Below, piece after piece: positions 9,936 to 20,970 of a stretch of 64,000 bases of DNA; position 1 is the stretch's first letter, and each line of letters starts with the position of its first letter. The notes below the pieces were generated by a model. That model was given only the letters and a program-made list of their open reading frames with translations, was not told where the DNA came from and did not search any database. This stretch comes from Persicaria tinctoria (taxonomy: Eukaryota > Streptophyta > Magnoliopsida > Caryophyllales > Polygonaceae). A program made the translations under genes and the position numbers. The stretch covers positions 7,050,001 through 7,114,000 of the forward strand of contig JBANSL010000002.1 of assembly GCA_037127255.1 (NCBI GenBank). The letters run 5' to 3'.

Positions 9936-9986
9936 GTCCCACATCGAGTAGGGGAGAGAATGACACACAGGGAAGCAATATAAAAA
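9936..9986 (+). promoter_or_regulatory. Plant U-snRNA promoter: USE and TATA box
   Basis: GTCCCACATCG at 9936-9946 matches the plant upstream sequence element of snRNA genes, and TATAAAAA is at 9979-9986. About 32 bases separate the two, the spacing known for RNA polymerase II-type plant snRNA genes; polymerase III types are about one helical turn shorter. Transcription would start about 30 bases after the TATA box, near 10010-10016. Confidence 0.85.
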
Positions 9987-10015
9987 GAAGCACGCTGGAA
10001 GAGTTGAAGGCACGC

Positions 10016-10134
10016 AGCCACGCAGTGAGCACAAAGCGAACTATTCTTTCGCCTTTTACTAAAGAATACCGTGTGCGCGCTGCATTTAAGTGGCATACGC
10101 CTATTTTTGGAGGGTGTCCTCTCATGAGGTTCAC
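10016..10134 (+). ncRNA. U5: U5 small nuclear RNA
   Basis: U5 is the spliceosomal RNA whose loop 1 holds both exons during splicing. The invariant loop 1 TTCGCCTTTTACTAAAGA is at about 10048-10065. It is flanked by the stem strands CTATTCTT and AAGAATAC. The Sm-protein site ATTTTTGG is at 10103-10110, followed by a terminal hairpin (GGTGTCCTCTCATGAGGTTCACC). Downstream, CA-N7-AGTGTAA at about 10137-10152 matches the plant snRNA 3'-end signal. The USE and TATA elements lie correctly upstream. The 5' end is placed at about 10016 by analogy and could be several bases off. All expected parts are present, so this is likely a functional gene. Confidence 0.9.
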
Positions 10135-10136
10135 CC

Positions 10137-10152
10137 AGCAAATCAGTGTAAT
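10137..10152 (+). terminator. Plant snRNA 3'-end formation motif
   Basis: The sequence CAGCAAATCAGTGTAA fits the plant snRNA 3' element CA(N)3-10AGTNNAA, a few bases after the predicted 3' end of U5. Confidence 0.7.
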
Positions 10153-11754
10153 TTTAATGTTGTTCTTAAATTGTGCTAGAAAAAAACTCATTTAAAAGCT
10201 GTTTCAAGTCGGAGAACAACATGTTTTTGATGATGTGCATCACTCAAATGACAGCAACTTGTTTGCATCATTCATATGACACCAAAATCAGCACTCAGAA
10301 ATTCTAACATATTATTTGCATCATTTCATATGACGGCAACACCAGCACTTGGAAATTCTAACATATTACGCCCTTAAAAGGTCTGTTTTGAATGAAATTG
10401 AGTAGCCGTTTAAGTGTTACTGAAAATTGGGATTTCTGTCAAAATATGAAGCGCTCTTAAAGGTTTATTAATTTTTTTATTATTATTCTTTCTTTGATCT
10501 ACTTTATGTAATTTGAACCATTGATTTAATATTATATAGTACTCCATACCATATATTAAGCTCTAAATTGTATGTATCATATTCTGTATGTGGCTTGTTC
10601 GAATCCCTGAATTAGGGGTTTTGAGGAAGATAACAATCAAATACAAACAAAACAAAGCCCATATCATGGCAACTTTGATTCCCACTTCCACCCATTACCC
10701 AAAAAAATCCCCAATTGCCCTTCATTTGTAGGCCTTACCCCCAACTAATCCTACATTTATAAGCTTAAACCCCTCTCTATACTCTCTGATTTTATGCAGC
10801 TAGTTCTCTCTGAAAGCTGAATTTTTTTGTTGCTCTATCACCTTCACAGGTATGCATTTAATTAATGATATTATTATTTTCAGTGATCTCATCTATTCTG
10901 TTTATTCTCTCAAAATCTTTGTCACCTATTTGCATGATAATTTACTCCTCCCTCCTTTTCTGTTTATTTATTCAAATTTTTTTTTTGTATGTGTTGAATG
11001 TCAGAGAGTGAATACTAATTGATCATGGCTGCACGATCAAACTGCAGGCTTAATTTGATACAGACATTCGTAATCTAATAAATACTAAAATATGTTTTTG
11101 TTTTGAATGGTATATCTTCATGAATATTCAGTATTTAATTCTTATTAATACAAAATCCCCCTATATGTATTAAATTAATGAAAATCTACCCAAAGGCCGG
11201 ATACAAAGAACTACTTCATTAAAATCTCAATGAGCCAAGATTTTGTTATGCAGAGTAGCTTTTGAAACCAAGATTTTGTTTATTCTCCACCGGCCATATA
11301 TGATTTTGATGCCACTGTTATTCAATCTAATTTCTTTCACTTTCTGATGTTACTTTCCCTAAACTTGTTCTTTGATCAATTCTTGCACTAATAAATATTC
11401 AATATTTTAACCTAAAATCTCAATGAGATAATTTTTTGAAACCCAATATAAATATATAATCTTCTTCACATTTGCACACCCTTCCTCCCTCCTTTGGGGC
11501 CATTTTTTCATACATCTCTTCATTTCCATCTCCCTAAAGCCTTCCACAAATTTCACCATTGCCCATTTAATATTTTTCATTTAATTCACTTCCCTAAATT
11601 TTATCAATTCTTACTATATAAAAGTTGCTATTTTTATCATTTTGTTTTGCCATTTCTATCAAAAAAAAAAAACAAAAAAAACAAACAAACATTGTTTGTT
11701 GTTGTTATTTTCTTCTTACATTTCCCACTAAATCTTTGTAGAAAGAGCAACAAA
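10153..11754. other. Intergenic region and 5' leader of the 539-residue protein gene
   Basis: There is no gene in this stretch. Two TATA-like sites precede possible transcript starts for the downstream gene: TTTATAAG near 10757, followed by a CT-rich leader and a possible 5'UTR donor (CAG|GTATGC near 10850), and TATAAATATATAA near 11449. The frame of the downstream gene is open back to 11494 without an ATG, so the bases just before 11755 are read as leader. A short direct repeat sits at about 10247-10345, with CATATGAC and CAGCACT(C/T) repeated twice. Confidence 0.4.
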
Positions 11755-13374
11755 ATGGTGTTCCAAGGAAAGCCAAACTCCTCTACAAAGATGACTATAC
11801 ATGAAAAAACAAAGATGCTTAGGAAGAGCAAATCTATGCCTGATCCCAAGAGGAGGGGCAATGGAGGATCATCAGTTTCTGCATTGAAATCAAGGATCAA
11901 AGAGATGGGTCCAATCTGCAAAAGCCGAAAGAAGTGCGAGAGAGGCTCTCCTGCATCGAAGCAAGCAGAGGAGGATGCCGACTTTGATTGGATATTCGAC
12001 AAGGCGGCAGGCCAGGTAAGCCAAGATGAATCCTTCTGGCTGTCTTCGGAGAGCTTGTCTCCTTTGTACAATGTTGGTGATTTCTCCATTGATGAACGGT
12101 TGGTTTCTTTGGTGTCGAGTTGGGTAGATTCGAACAGGACCGATATGTGGGTGTCTTTGATCAATCTTGATGGAGAGGATGATGTTAAGTGGATAGGCAA
12201 TGTTGGATCAGATGGTGAGATCAATCTTGAATCCGATTTCCCGAGCCCTTCTTACAAGACGAATTCGGCTTCTTCCAAGAGATCAGCTCATGATGAGTTA
12301 TCTTCCGAGCTCCTCTCCGGGTCTCTAGACTTGGATGAACTGCCTCTTGATGAGCCTCTGATGTGGCCTTTCGGCGATAAGCTGCACTGGAGCTCCACAT
12401 TGGACTTCTTTGTTCAATCTCCTCGTAAGGGCCTCACCGAATCTAGCCCCTTTGATCGGTTGAAGAATGATGGCTGCAGGAGATCAGGCCATCATTCCAA
12501 GGAGTTGTGGAAGAGAAGAATCTTGGTTGCATCCGGCCTAAGTGCATCAAAGATAGTCGAGTTCAAGCGAGGGACTCGCAGGTTCGCCATTGCTACTAGG
12601 AGCACGAAAACGATGCAATCCGGCTCAAAACAGAGGATTCTTGGAGGCAAAAGACATCGAACGATGTCTTTGGGAGGCATCGACGAGCTGAATTTGCGAA
12701 TGGCGCATTCTTGCTCTTCATCCATGGATTTCCACATGACTGCAGGCTGGTCGGTCTCTCTGATCAACCTCAATGGCGAGGATTGCGAGTGGATATCGGA
12801 GGTGAAATCCGACATGGAAGAGGACTTGGACTCAAACTTTCCAAGCCCTTCCTACAAGAACCAAGAAAACCAGCCACATTGTTCGAGTGAGACCGACGTT
12901 TCGTTCCAAGACGAGGTGTCGAACTGGGACCAAATGGAGGCTGATGAGCCACTCTTCTGGCCCTACGGCAAGGACCTGAACTGGACCATGACATTGGACA
13001 CATTCAACGTGTCGCCTCGAAAGGGATTAGTCGCCATGGAAGCTAGAAGGAACGGTTCTATGAGGAGTTCAACCTCGATCAAGATGAGGATACATGGTAA
13101 GAAACTAGGCTTCAAGAGAAGCCTAGTTGCCTCGAAGATCATCGGCTTCAAGCGCGCGAGTGGGAACAAAGGCAACTGTAAACGGATCAAGAATATGAAG
13201 TCGAGATTCGGAAGATCAGGTGGCAAGAATTTGGCTCAAAATATGGAGGTGATAATGGAGGTTGAAGGCGAAGAAGGCGCGGTTGAGAGTGTGTTGGGGC
13301 TCAGTGAGTTTGATGGGCATGAGGGCATTGAAATGGAGTTTCAGACTCACAATTTCTCCATCTTGGAGGATTAA
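11755..13374 (+). CDS. Uncharacterised 539-residue protein with an internal duplication
   Basis: A single-exon gene, Ser- and Lys/Arg-rich, with no signal peptide or membrane segment. It has two homologous units about 200 residues apart. Unit 1 carries WVSLINLDGED (132-142), FPSPSYK (162-168), DEPLMWPFG (199-207), SPRKGL (222-227) and a basic SKIVEFKR (265-272). Unit 2 carries SVSLINLNGED (333-343), FPSPSYK (362-368), DEPLFWPYG (397-405), SPRKGL (420-425) and SKIIGFKR (460-467). The N-terminal part has ALKSRIKEMGPICKSRKKC and an acidic DADFDW segment (75-79). I do not recognise a known domain; the charged, repeated motifs suggest a scaffold or regulatory protein, which is only inference. The ATG at 11755-11757 is the first in frame. 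A broken copy of its N-terminal part lies at 6283-6513. Confidence 0.8.
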   Translation: MVFQGKPNSSTKMTIHEKTKMLRKSKSMPDPKRRGNGGSSVSALKSRIKEMGPICKSRKKCERGSPASKQAEEDADFDWIFDKAAGQVSQDESFWLSSESLSPLYNVGDFSIDERLVSLVSSWVDSNRTDMWVSLINLDGEDDVKWIGNVGSDGEINLESDFPSPSYKTNSASSKRSAHDELSSELLSGSLDLDELPLDEPLMWPFGDKLHWSSTLDFFVQSPRKGLTESSPFDRLKNDGCRRSGHHSKELWKRRILVASGLSASKIVEFKRGTRRFAIATRSTKTMQSGSKQRILGGKRHRTMSLGGIDELNLRMAHSCSSSMDFHMTAGWSVSLINLNGEDCEWISEVKSDMEEDLDSNFPSPSYKNQENQPHCSSETDVSFQDEVSNWDQMEADEPLFWPYGKDLNWTMTLDTFNVSPRKGLVAMEARRNGSMRSSTSIKMRIHGKKLGFKRSLVASKIIGFKRASGNKGNCKRIKNMKSRFGRSGGKNLAQNMEVIMEVEGEEGAVESVLGLSEFDGHEGIEMEFQTHNFSILED

Positions 13375-15180
13375 TGGAAGCTAAGGTTGGCTTAGCTGAT
13401 CAGTTTCACAAATGCAACAGTTAAATTTGGTATTTTGATTTGTGTTTTTTTTTTAATCAAGTCTGTGATTGTTTTTGAAGGACAAAAACAATGACAGCAA
13501 GATTCAAGAAGAGGGAAACACTCCAAGATATGAGATGTGTGTTGTTCAAATTTTATGTTTTTGCAGACAAACAAAAATGAGGCAATTCAAAAAAAAAAAA
13601 AAAAAGATTTTATTGTTTGATTTAGTAAAATATCCTAATTATATTATAATGTGTGAGGTGTCTTTCTTGCTTGCTTGTGTAGAGAAAGTTTCCGTCTCTC
13701 CGGTAGCGAGACGTTGTTGCGGAAGTATATTACTTCTCCATATTCTCGCTATTTGCAGTTCGCCGCGAGTCTTCCTCGATTTCTCTGTGTATGGATTTTT
13801 CATTGTTATGTTCAATTAGGGTCTGAATCTTTGTCTTTGTCCTTTTTTTTCTCTTAATTTACTTGTACTACGATGGTTAGTTCATTCATCGGTTATTTTA
13901 GTCTCTCAGTTTACCTGAGACTGATGTTGTCATGTATTTCGAATCCTAGATTGATTAAAAAAAAAAAGGAGAAAATTGGGAATGAGTCAACATGCATATC
14001 AATATCAACCTTTTAACACAACATATAGATTCAGCTATTGACATGATTTAAATACTAATAGATAATACCAAAATTCTTTCTAGTTCAGCTACCAAGGATA
14101 ACAGATCATGAAATTTCAAGTTTGAGAAATCTGAAAATTGACAAATACGGATTATATAATTTCATATATATAGCTAAAAATTCAAGCTTGACTAATCAAT
14201 TTTAAACTTAAATTATGCGCTCCTATCTCACACAATAAATACTCTATTATGATTTTGCACATCGAGAAATTATTAAATAAACTTATTTTTTACGCAAGTT
14301 TATAGAAGAAAAATAATTCAATACGAATGAATTTAGTATCCGTTTGATACTCAAATTTTGACACGGGTTCAATATTAAATATGTCTTGATATTAAAACAA
14401 AAAACACATGAATGGATCAAAGATCCGTTTGTTATATTGAATGGATTTTTAATTCGTTCGTTATTTTTTTTTAATGTAAGACGTATTTAATGTTAGAGCA
14501 CACACATTGGTGATTATAATATTAGAGAATGGTTAAAAACCCAATTTTGAGTTGTTTGGGTAGCAACTACACTAAAAACTCAAGAAACCCAAGTTGAAGA
14601 GAGAGATAGAGAGAATGGGGAAGAGAGAGTGGGTGGGAATTGGTGGGACAAAAGGGAAGGTGAAATCATATGCTATTATTTATAAGTGTATAAATAACAA
14701 ATGATGGTTTTATGGACGTGGGTAAAAAAATAAGTTGAGTTTTTAAGTAGAAAGAGTGTGATAAAAGAGGTTAAGAAACCCAAGAAACCTGAACTAATGC
14801 GGATGCTCTTAGACACATATCAAGGTGAACTCAAATGGATCCTAAATTAATTCGGGTTGAATGCATATAACACATGTTCTCAGTGCATATAGTTCTCCAA
14901 AATAAAATCGATTCCTGAATTAGGACAAAACGCAAGGCCTCACCTACAACCCCAACCACTTTGGATCCCATAGAGTTGGTAAAATAACTCTATGTGAAGT
15001 TGGTTAAATCCTAACCACCCAATTCTAAATAAATTGTTTAGATATAAATGACTTTACCCATTTTTTAATTTATTATTTAGGATCGATATATTTCTATTAG
15101 TTAATCTTACCAATTTCATAGAGTTCAACTCTACGAAATCCTCATCGTCAACCTAGAGCCGCTCAATGGCTATATACACA
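13375..15180. other. 3' flank and intergenic DNA, repeats only
   Basis: Oligo-A and oligo-T runs (13446, 13590, 13957) and AT-rich sequence. Apart from the Harbinger-like MITE at 14496-14818 no gene or structured element is supported. Confidence 0.45.
14496..14818. mobile_element. Tourist/PIF-Harbinger-like MITE
   Basis: A 323-bp element beginning GAGCACACACATTGG and ending, reverse-complemented, GAGCATCCGCATTAG. It is flanked by TTA on both sides (14493-14495 and 14819-14821), the PIF/Harbinger target duplication. The GAGCATCC terminus is common in plant Harbinger MITEs. There is no coding capacity. A related left end (AAGAGCACCCACATTGG) occurs near 57960. Confidence 0.65.
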
Positions 15181-15553
15181 GAGTTTGGATCATCTACAAC
15201 ATTATGTAAGACCTTGGGTGTAACACGAAATTATTTGTGTTATTTTTAATGATGAAAAAAATTATAAAAATTATAGTTACATTGTAAATGTTTAATAATA
15301 TATATTTGCATCTTTTTTCTTACAAAAATGGTATTTTAATAATTATTATAAATAATATTCTATCATAACGACTCTTTTAATTTTAATATTTTTCAAAATA
15401 TTAGTTTATATTAATTTTTTTTTACAAATATATGTTAATTGATATATACAATGTAAATATAATTTTTATAATTTATTTCATCATTCAAAAATAATACAAA
15501 TAATTTTGTGTTACACCCAAAGTCTTACCTAGTGTTGTAGAAGATCCAAACTC
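15181..15553. mobile_element. Mutator-like MITE with 9-bp target duplication
   Basis: A 373-bp AT-rich inverted repeat with arms of about 140 bp: GAGTTTGGATCATCTACAAC at the left against GAGTTTGGATCTTCTACAAC at the reverse-complemented right end. Exact ATATACACA copies flank it at 15172-15180 and 15554-15562, the 9-bp duplication diagnostic of the Mutator superfamily. It is non-coding and lies about 0.4 kb upstream of the METTL18-like leader. Confidence 0.8.
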
Positions 15554-15562
15554 ATATACACA

Positions 15563-16210
15563 ACTCGTAAGTCGTAAATGCACGTGAAGCCGCCCGCCCT
15601 CCACGCACACCCTAAAATGTGCATTTTTTTAAAATATTTTCCTCAAATGGGAATAAAAAACAAAATTAAAAAAAAAGGTTAAAAAAAGGTGCGAGTGTGC
15701 AACTGCTACGATACGGCGCTACCCGCCCCGCAAGACGCCAGTGCCGATTCCTTCTTTTCCTCATTTTCCTGATCCAATAAAAGGCACCCAAATTATTTAA
15801 TTATAATATTTCAAGACGATATTGCCCCTCTCCCTTCCACCTTATTACCAAACTTATCCTCTCCGACCGGTCACCCGAAAAATCACCAACAGGGGCAGTT
15901 TCGTCATTCACAAAATGGGCCAGAGGAGGAAGTCTGAATCGAAGCTTCTCTCTCGTTGTGTGTCAAGTGTCAACTGCAACCACCATCACCACCTCCTCCT
16001 CCTCCCCTTTTCTTTCTAGTTTCAACTGTGGCTGTTTCTAGACTCCTCTTTTGACCCTCTTCCCCGTCCTGATTCAGCTGTTTCTCTGAAATTCCCTCCT
16101 CTCTGAATTGATCCATTTTTCTTCCAATTCGATTTGCCTGGTATTAGTCATATTTACTCATATCCCTTTGCAAGATCAGCATTCAGGAGTTTCTTGCTCG
16201 CGATTCACTG
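15563..16210 (+). promoter_or_regulatory. Promoter and first 5'UTR exon region of the METTL18-like gene
   Basis: A CT-rich leader runs up to a GTATGT donor at 16211. The acceptor is at 17551-17552, 12 bases before the coding ATG. The intron of about 1.34 kb would therefore lie wholly in the 5'UTR. The transcript start is not defined. Confidence 0.4.
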
Positions 16211-17564
16211 GTATGTGCCATCTGCATTTTTGTGTGTTTCTGTTTCGATTTAATTTTGTTGGGTTTATAATTGTGTTAATTCGGTGTTGGATTTGGGTTG
16301 GGGTGAAATGGGGGTGTCCAGATTTGGGGTAAATTGACTTGGGTGTTTTTATCTTTTCCTGCCTTTATGCAATTTTCAATTGAGTTATCTGTGTAGCGGT
16401 ATTGTGTTTAATTTGCTGGTTTGGGGGTTTATGGTTGTGAGAATGTTTCTTCTGGGTTTCGTTCTTGATGAAATGGGTTGTCATGATTTGAGGTAAATTG
16501 ACTTGGGTGGTTCATCATCTTCCCTGTTATGATTTTATATATTGAATTTGGTGGGCTTGATTATAGGAGCTGTGGCTGTAAGGATACTGGAGTATGTAAG
16601 AAAATTAAGCACAGGAAAGATAGGGTCTTATCTTTTGTTTCTTGTTAAAATGGTTGGAGGAGGGATAGGGGGTGAGAGACGTATGACTGCAAGGGAAATT
16701 GGATGATTGGATAGTGGATCTACATTTTGCATTTAGGCTCTTTCTGTTCTTGTTTGTGGAGTTGCTTCAAGTTTTGGAACTTGTGCAGAGCCTTTCCTTT
16801 AAATATGTAGTCAATTTGTTTGCTGTGTCATGTTTTGTGGTTTTAAGGATCTTTCTTTTGTACTTGGATTTTTATGCTTTGATCATGCGGTATAAGTCAC
16901 TGCCTTGTACATCATATCTATGGGCTAATATGACAATATAGTGGCAGTCCAATCATCTTGATGGATGAGTCTTGCAACTTCATCTGCAGAGTTATTTTGT
17001 CAAAAAATTGTTTGTTTAGTAGGATTTAAAAGTTCCACTAGTGAAAAAAGTGTAATTTGAAACTTCTTTTTGATGCCACGTTGTTGTTATTGCAAACATT
17101 CGCTTTGAAAGCCACATATGGATTTAGACTTGGTATGCATGTTCTTTTTGTAAGCTCTATCTTGTTAATCACCCTCTACACTTCGTTTTTGTTAATAAGT
17201 GAGGTATGGATGTTGATGCATCTGTTGCTTATTAAGTGTTCAATTGGGTTGATTTTTTTTTTCCTCTGGAGTTTTCATTCATGGCTAAGATTTTTTCAAC
17301 AAGAATCAATTGAAGTATTCTATTTTCCATTTTTTCAGTTTACAAGAATGTGGAACACTAGATAGGATATTCTCTTTTTCCTGTGAGCCAATACATTACT
17401 ATCACTAGAAAATAATTTAGAGTAGCTAAGTAGTATAATTATGAAGTGCCCTTCTTGATAGTAGCATTGTCATTATGAAGTGTATGAGCTATCTAGGAGA
17501 ATTGGGGCAGTTGATCTGACACTTGTTGTTTCTCAGAGCTTTGTTCTTTTAGAGGTTGAGCAGA

Positions 17565-20500
17565 ATGCGTGCACCATCTTTGCTGGCACAATGCATAGGA
17601 CTAGTGCCCCATGATCGTGGAAGTCATGTCTCTACAGTTTCAGAAAGAGATATACACATTCCTACACCAGCTGTTGAAGTGCTTCCATCAAAGGTAAAGT
17701 TCTTTTTCCCTTTTGAGTAGATGCTTAATTTTGTTAATATCTGTATCGAAACCTTTCTCAAAAAGGAAGTTGGGCATTGTGTGGAGTGATGGAAAGATCG
17801 ATACTCTGTTTCTTTGTTCTATTTCTTTTGTTCTACTTGAAGAAAGTAGATTCCAAGAGATTGCGCTTTGAAGTAAAAGCTTGTACCGATCGAAATAAAT
17901 TTTACCGAGTTGTTAGAAGAAACTAACTTGGAAGAGCACTCATTTATTCATACTAAGTCTTGCTAAAAACTTAGATTTGTATCCAATTTTGGATTTTCTT
18001 TGTGGACGGTTTGACTATATTTTGAAATAACTTGCATTCTGTTACCAAGCTTACTTCCTTTCTTTTCTTCAGATGGCACATCCTTACAAGTATGCTGGAG
18101 AGAATGTAGATTTGCAAGGGATGAGTGTTTACAAGGTATTTACTTAAGAATCACGCCAGTGACATTTTCTGCCACGTTTCTGTTTTTATGCATGTTTTTG
18201 CCATTTTCATCACCTATATAGCCTTGATTTCTGTCAGGGAAGAGTTAATGTTGCGGAGATTGGTGGCTTGAATGGCTCAGAAGTAATATGCTCAAAAACT
18301 GATGGTAAATGAACCATCCTTTTCTTTCTAAACAATTTTAAGTTAACTATATGACTTCCTTGTATATCTCCATAGGTTAAACTAAAGTGTTAAACCCATG
18401 GTAGAATCAGATTGCTCATTCAACTTTTAAATTCAGCTATAGGATCATTTTCAGCTTGTATGACTGCTATAATTTTTATTTTCATTTTGCAGGGTCCTTG
18501 AAATCTTGGGATAGCTCCATTAATCTTGTAAATGTTCTGAAAGATGAGATTCGGGATGGACAGCTGAGCTTCAGGGGTAAAAGGGTGCTTGAGGTATGCC
18601 AATCTAGGGATAAAAATTTTTGTTATGTATGTTAGTTCTCGTCTTTTATATTAATGTCTTTGTCGTCATAAATGTTGCCTCTAGATTGTTTTGACCTTGC
18701 TATTAAATGGCACATATCACATACTATGCCAAATTAGGAAAGGAATACATATAATACCCAAGAGAAAAAGAGGAAGCTTTGACTCTGTCCTAGTCCACAA
18801 TTGATTACAGTTGCTATGGTGTGTGGGAGTTTCATGTTTGATACCTAGCAGTGGTAGAATGTAATACATTATTCCTCTTTCTGAGTGCTGTTGATCACTC
18901 TCGTGATCTACTGAATTTGTTTCTATGTTGCTGATCTCTTTGCAAGTTATCAATAAATAGTGACTTCATGGGTTGACAGTAATATGGGGTTTTGCTTATA
19001 TGACAGCTAAGCTGCAGTTATGGAGTCACGGGAATTTTCGCGTGCTTGAAGGTACATGCATTCGTCAGGCACTTGATAAAGTCACTGTCCTTTCTTATCC
19101 TTGCTCTCTGTTATATTCGAATTAAAAATCTGTCTTTACTTTTTCTGAGATCTGATGGAACAAAGAGAATTGATTGAATGCTTCATCCTGTTAGAACGAT
19201 AACCAGTTTTTGTTTTCTGTTGGCTTACACGCTTTGAGGTTCAATCTATAAGCACATAGCCTAAACTGCACTGAGGAAGATTAACTTGTGGTGTTAATGG
19301 CTAAAAATTTCTAGAAAATTATGCCTGATATGCTGTTTAATCTAGCTTTCTCATGTTTACTGTGTTTTTAATTTTGCAATGGTTAGTTTGGGCAATTTGT
19401 GACTGTTTTTTTTTTCTTTCATGCATCTCCAAATGGACCTGCACTGAATAAGGAATAAAATCCAACAATAATATACATCTCATGAATATCACTTGTACCA
19501 TTCCCCTTCTTTTAAGTTAAGGTCAAGCTGCTCAGTGTTCACACGAGTAACAATAGTTCTGTTGGGGTTTCATAAATATCCTTTCCTGTTGAACTATAAA
19601 TCATGAAAGATGAAACCACTTGATCTCGCAAGAGGATTCACTCTGCTAATTGCAATGATGGTAGAATCACATTATTAGTATACCACTGACATTCGTTTCT
19701 TTTTTCTTCTGTTAATCCTTTTTACTTTTCAGGGTGCCAGTACAGTGCACTTTCAAGATAATAATGCAGAAACTTTAAGGTGCACAACTATACCAAATGT
19801 CCTAGCAAATCTTGAGCAGGCGCGGGACAGGCAGAGTCGACAACCAGAGGGTCCTGTGACTCCATCAAGGCAACCTCTTGCACCAGTGGTTCATTTTTAT
19901 GCAGGGGACTGGGACGAGCTACCCACTGTGTTATCACTTGTTAGAAGCGAGGGATTTGAAGCTTCTCATGGTATAAGCATGTGCTTCTCGGAGGAAGACT
20001 TCATGGATAATTGTAGTAGCCAAGATGGTAGCATAATTGGGCAAGAAGCTTCTTTAAGGCGCTCAAGGAAGCTTTCTGGTAGCAGGGCATGGGAACGAGG
20101 CAACGAGGCTGATCAGGGGGATGGTGGTTACGATGTTATACTGATGTCAGAGATTCCCTACTCAGTAACCTCTCTAAAGAAGCTGTATGCCCTTATAAAG
20201 AAGGTTCGTCTCTTTCGCTTAATCTTTCCCCATTTTCATAAACAGAGGTGATGCACATGGTATACTGTATTTCTAGATCATCTTCCATCTCTTTCCCTTT
20301 TAATGAGTTCTTTCAGTTTTGGTTATATTGGATTTTCATAATTTCGCTGCCTTTTGATTTATGAGCCACCCGGCCTGCTAGGCCTTCCATTCTCATAGCC
20401 CTAGAATCACCAAGCTTTGTTTCTGCTTGGAATGGCATATGGGCCTGAAACTTGGAAGAATCGATTTTGCTAATTGTTGCGAGTATTGTGGAATTTGACC

Positions 20501-20970
20501 TTTGGTTTAGGAGTTGAAGTCACATGTAGGGAATGGTTTGATACAGTTAAAATGGGGAAGTTGAGTTTATACAATGTTCAGAATTGATCTTATATGTTTC
20601 ATTTCTTTCTCATCCCTTCCCTTCATCTCTGATACTATTATTGTCTGCAGCAGTCTGATGTGGCTCATTTAATTTGCTGCATTCGGGAATGAAGATTTTC
20701 TTGTTGTTAGGCTTATCTGTCTGTTAGTTCGTTGTAACGTTATCCTGCGGATATTACTCCCTCTTGACAGATTTTCCATCTTTTTGTTGTGATTTCCAGT
20801 GCATCAGGCCACCCTACGGCGTGCTGTATTTAGCGACCAAGAGACATTATGTTGGATTCAACAGCGGAGTGCGTCACTTGAAGAGCATAGTCGACGAAGA
20901 GAACGTTTTCGGAGTCCACCTCGTCAAGGAGACGGCTGACAGAGAGATCTGGAAGTTCTTCCTCAAATGA
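17565..20970 (+). CDS. METTL18-type protein-histidine N-methyltransferase homologue
   Basis: Seven coding exons (17565-17693, 18073-18135, 18238-18304, 18493-18593, 19007-19051, 19733-20203, 20800-20970) join in phase to 348 residues. The protein belongs to the seven-beta-strand methyltransferase family 16/METTL18 group, whose animal and yeast members (METTL18/Hpm1) methylate a histidine of ribosomal protein uL3. Visible features are a KSWDSS segment before the SAM site, the strand-1 motif VLELSCSYGVTGIFA (residues about 118-132), HFQDNN after strand 2, a PVVHFYAGDW motif, and YDVILMSEIPYS, the post-I region. A long Ser-rich insert (about residues 200-260, including SRRSRKLSGS-like sequence) separates these last two. 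The SAM motif reads C-S-Y-G where relatives have C-G-x-G. All donors are GT and acceptors AG. The ATG at 17565 is the first in the spliced leader exon. Confidence 0.85.

Noticed and set aside
9838..10191. Minus-strand open frame of 117 codons
   Set aside because: It runs antisense through the U5 snRNA gene and its promoter and has no recognisable protein features.
11494..11754. 87-codon N-terminal extension of the 539-residue protein
   Set aside because: The extension begins with TTG, has no ATG and is a Phe/His/Lys-rich translation of AT-rich leader. The first ATG is at 11755.
11637..12224. 195-codon minus-strand frame
   Set aside because: Antisense shadow of the 539-residue gene; it includes the A-run of the leader.
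15822..16019. Short plus-strand frame upstream of the METTL18-like gene
   Set aside because: It lies in the CT-rich 5' leader and ends in a His/Leu run. It shows no domain and is better read as leader.
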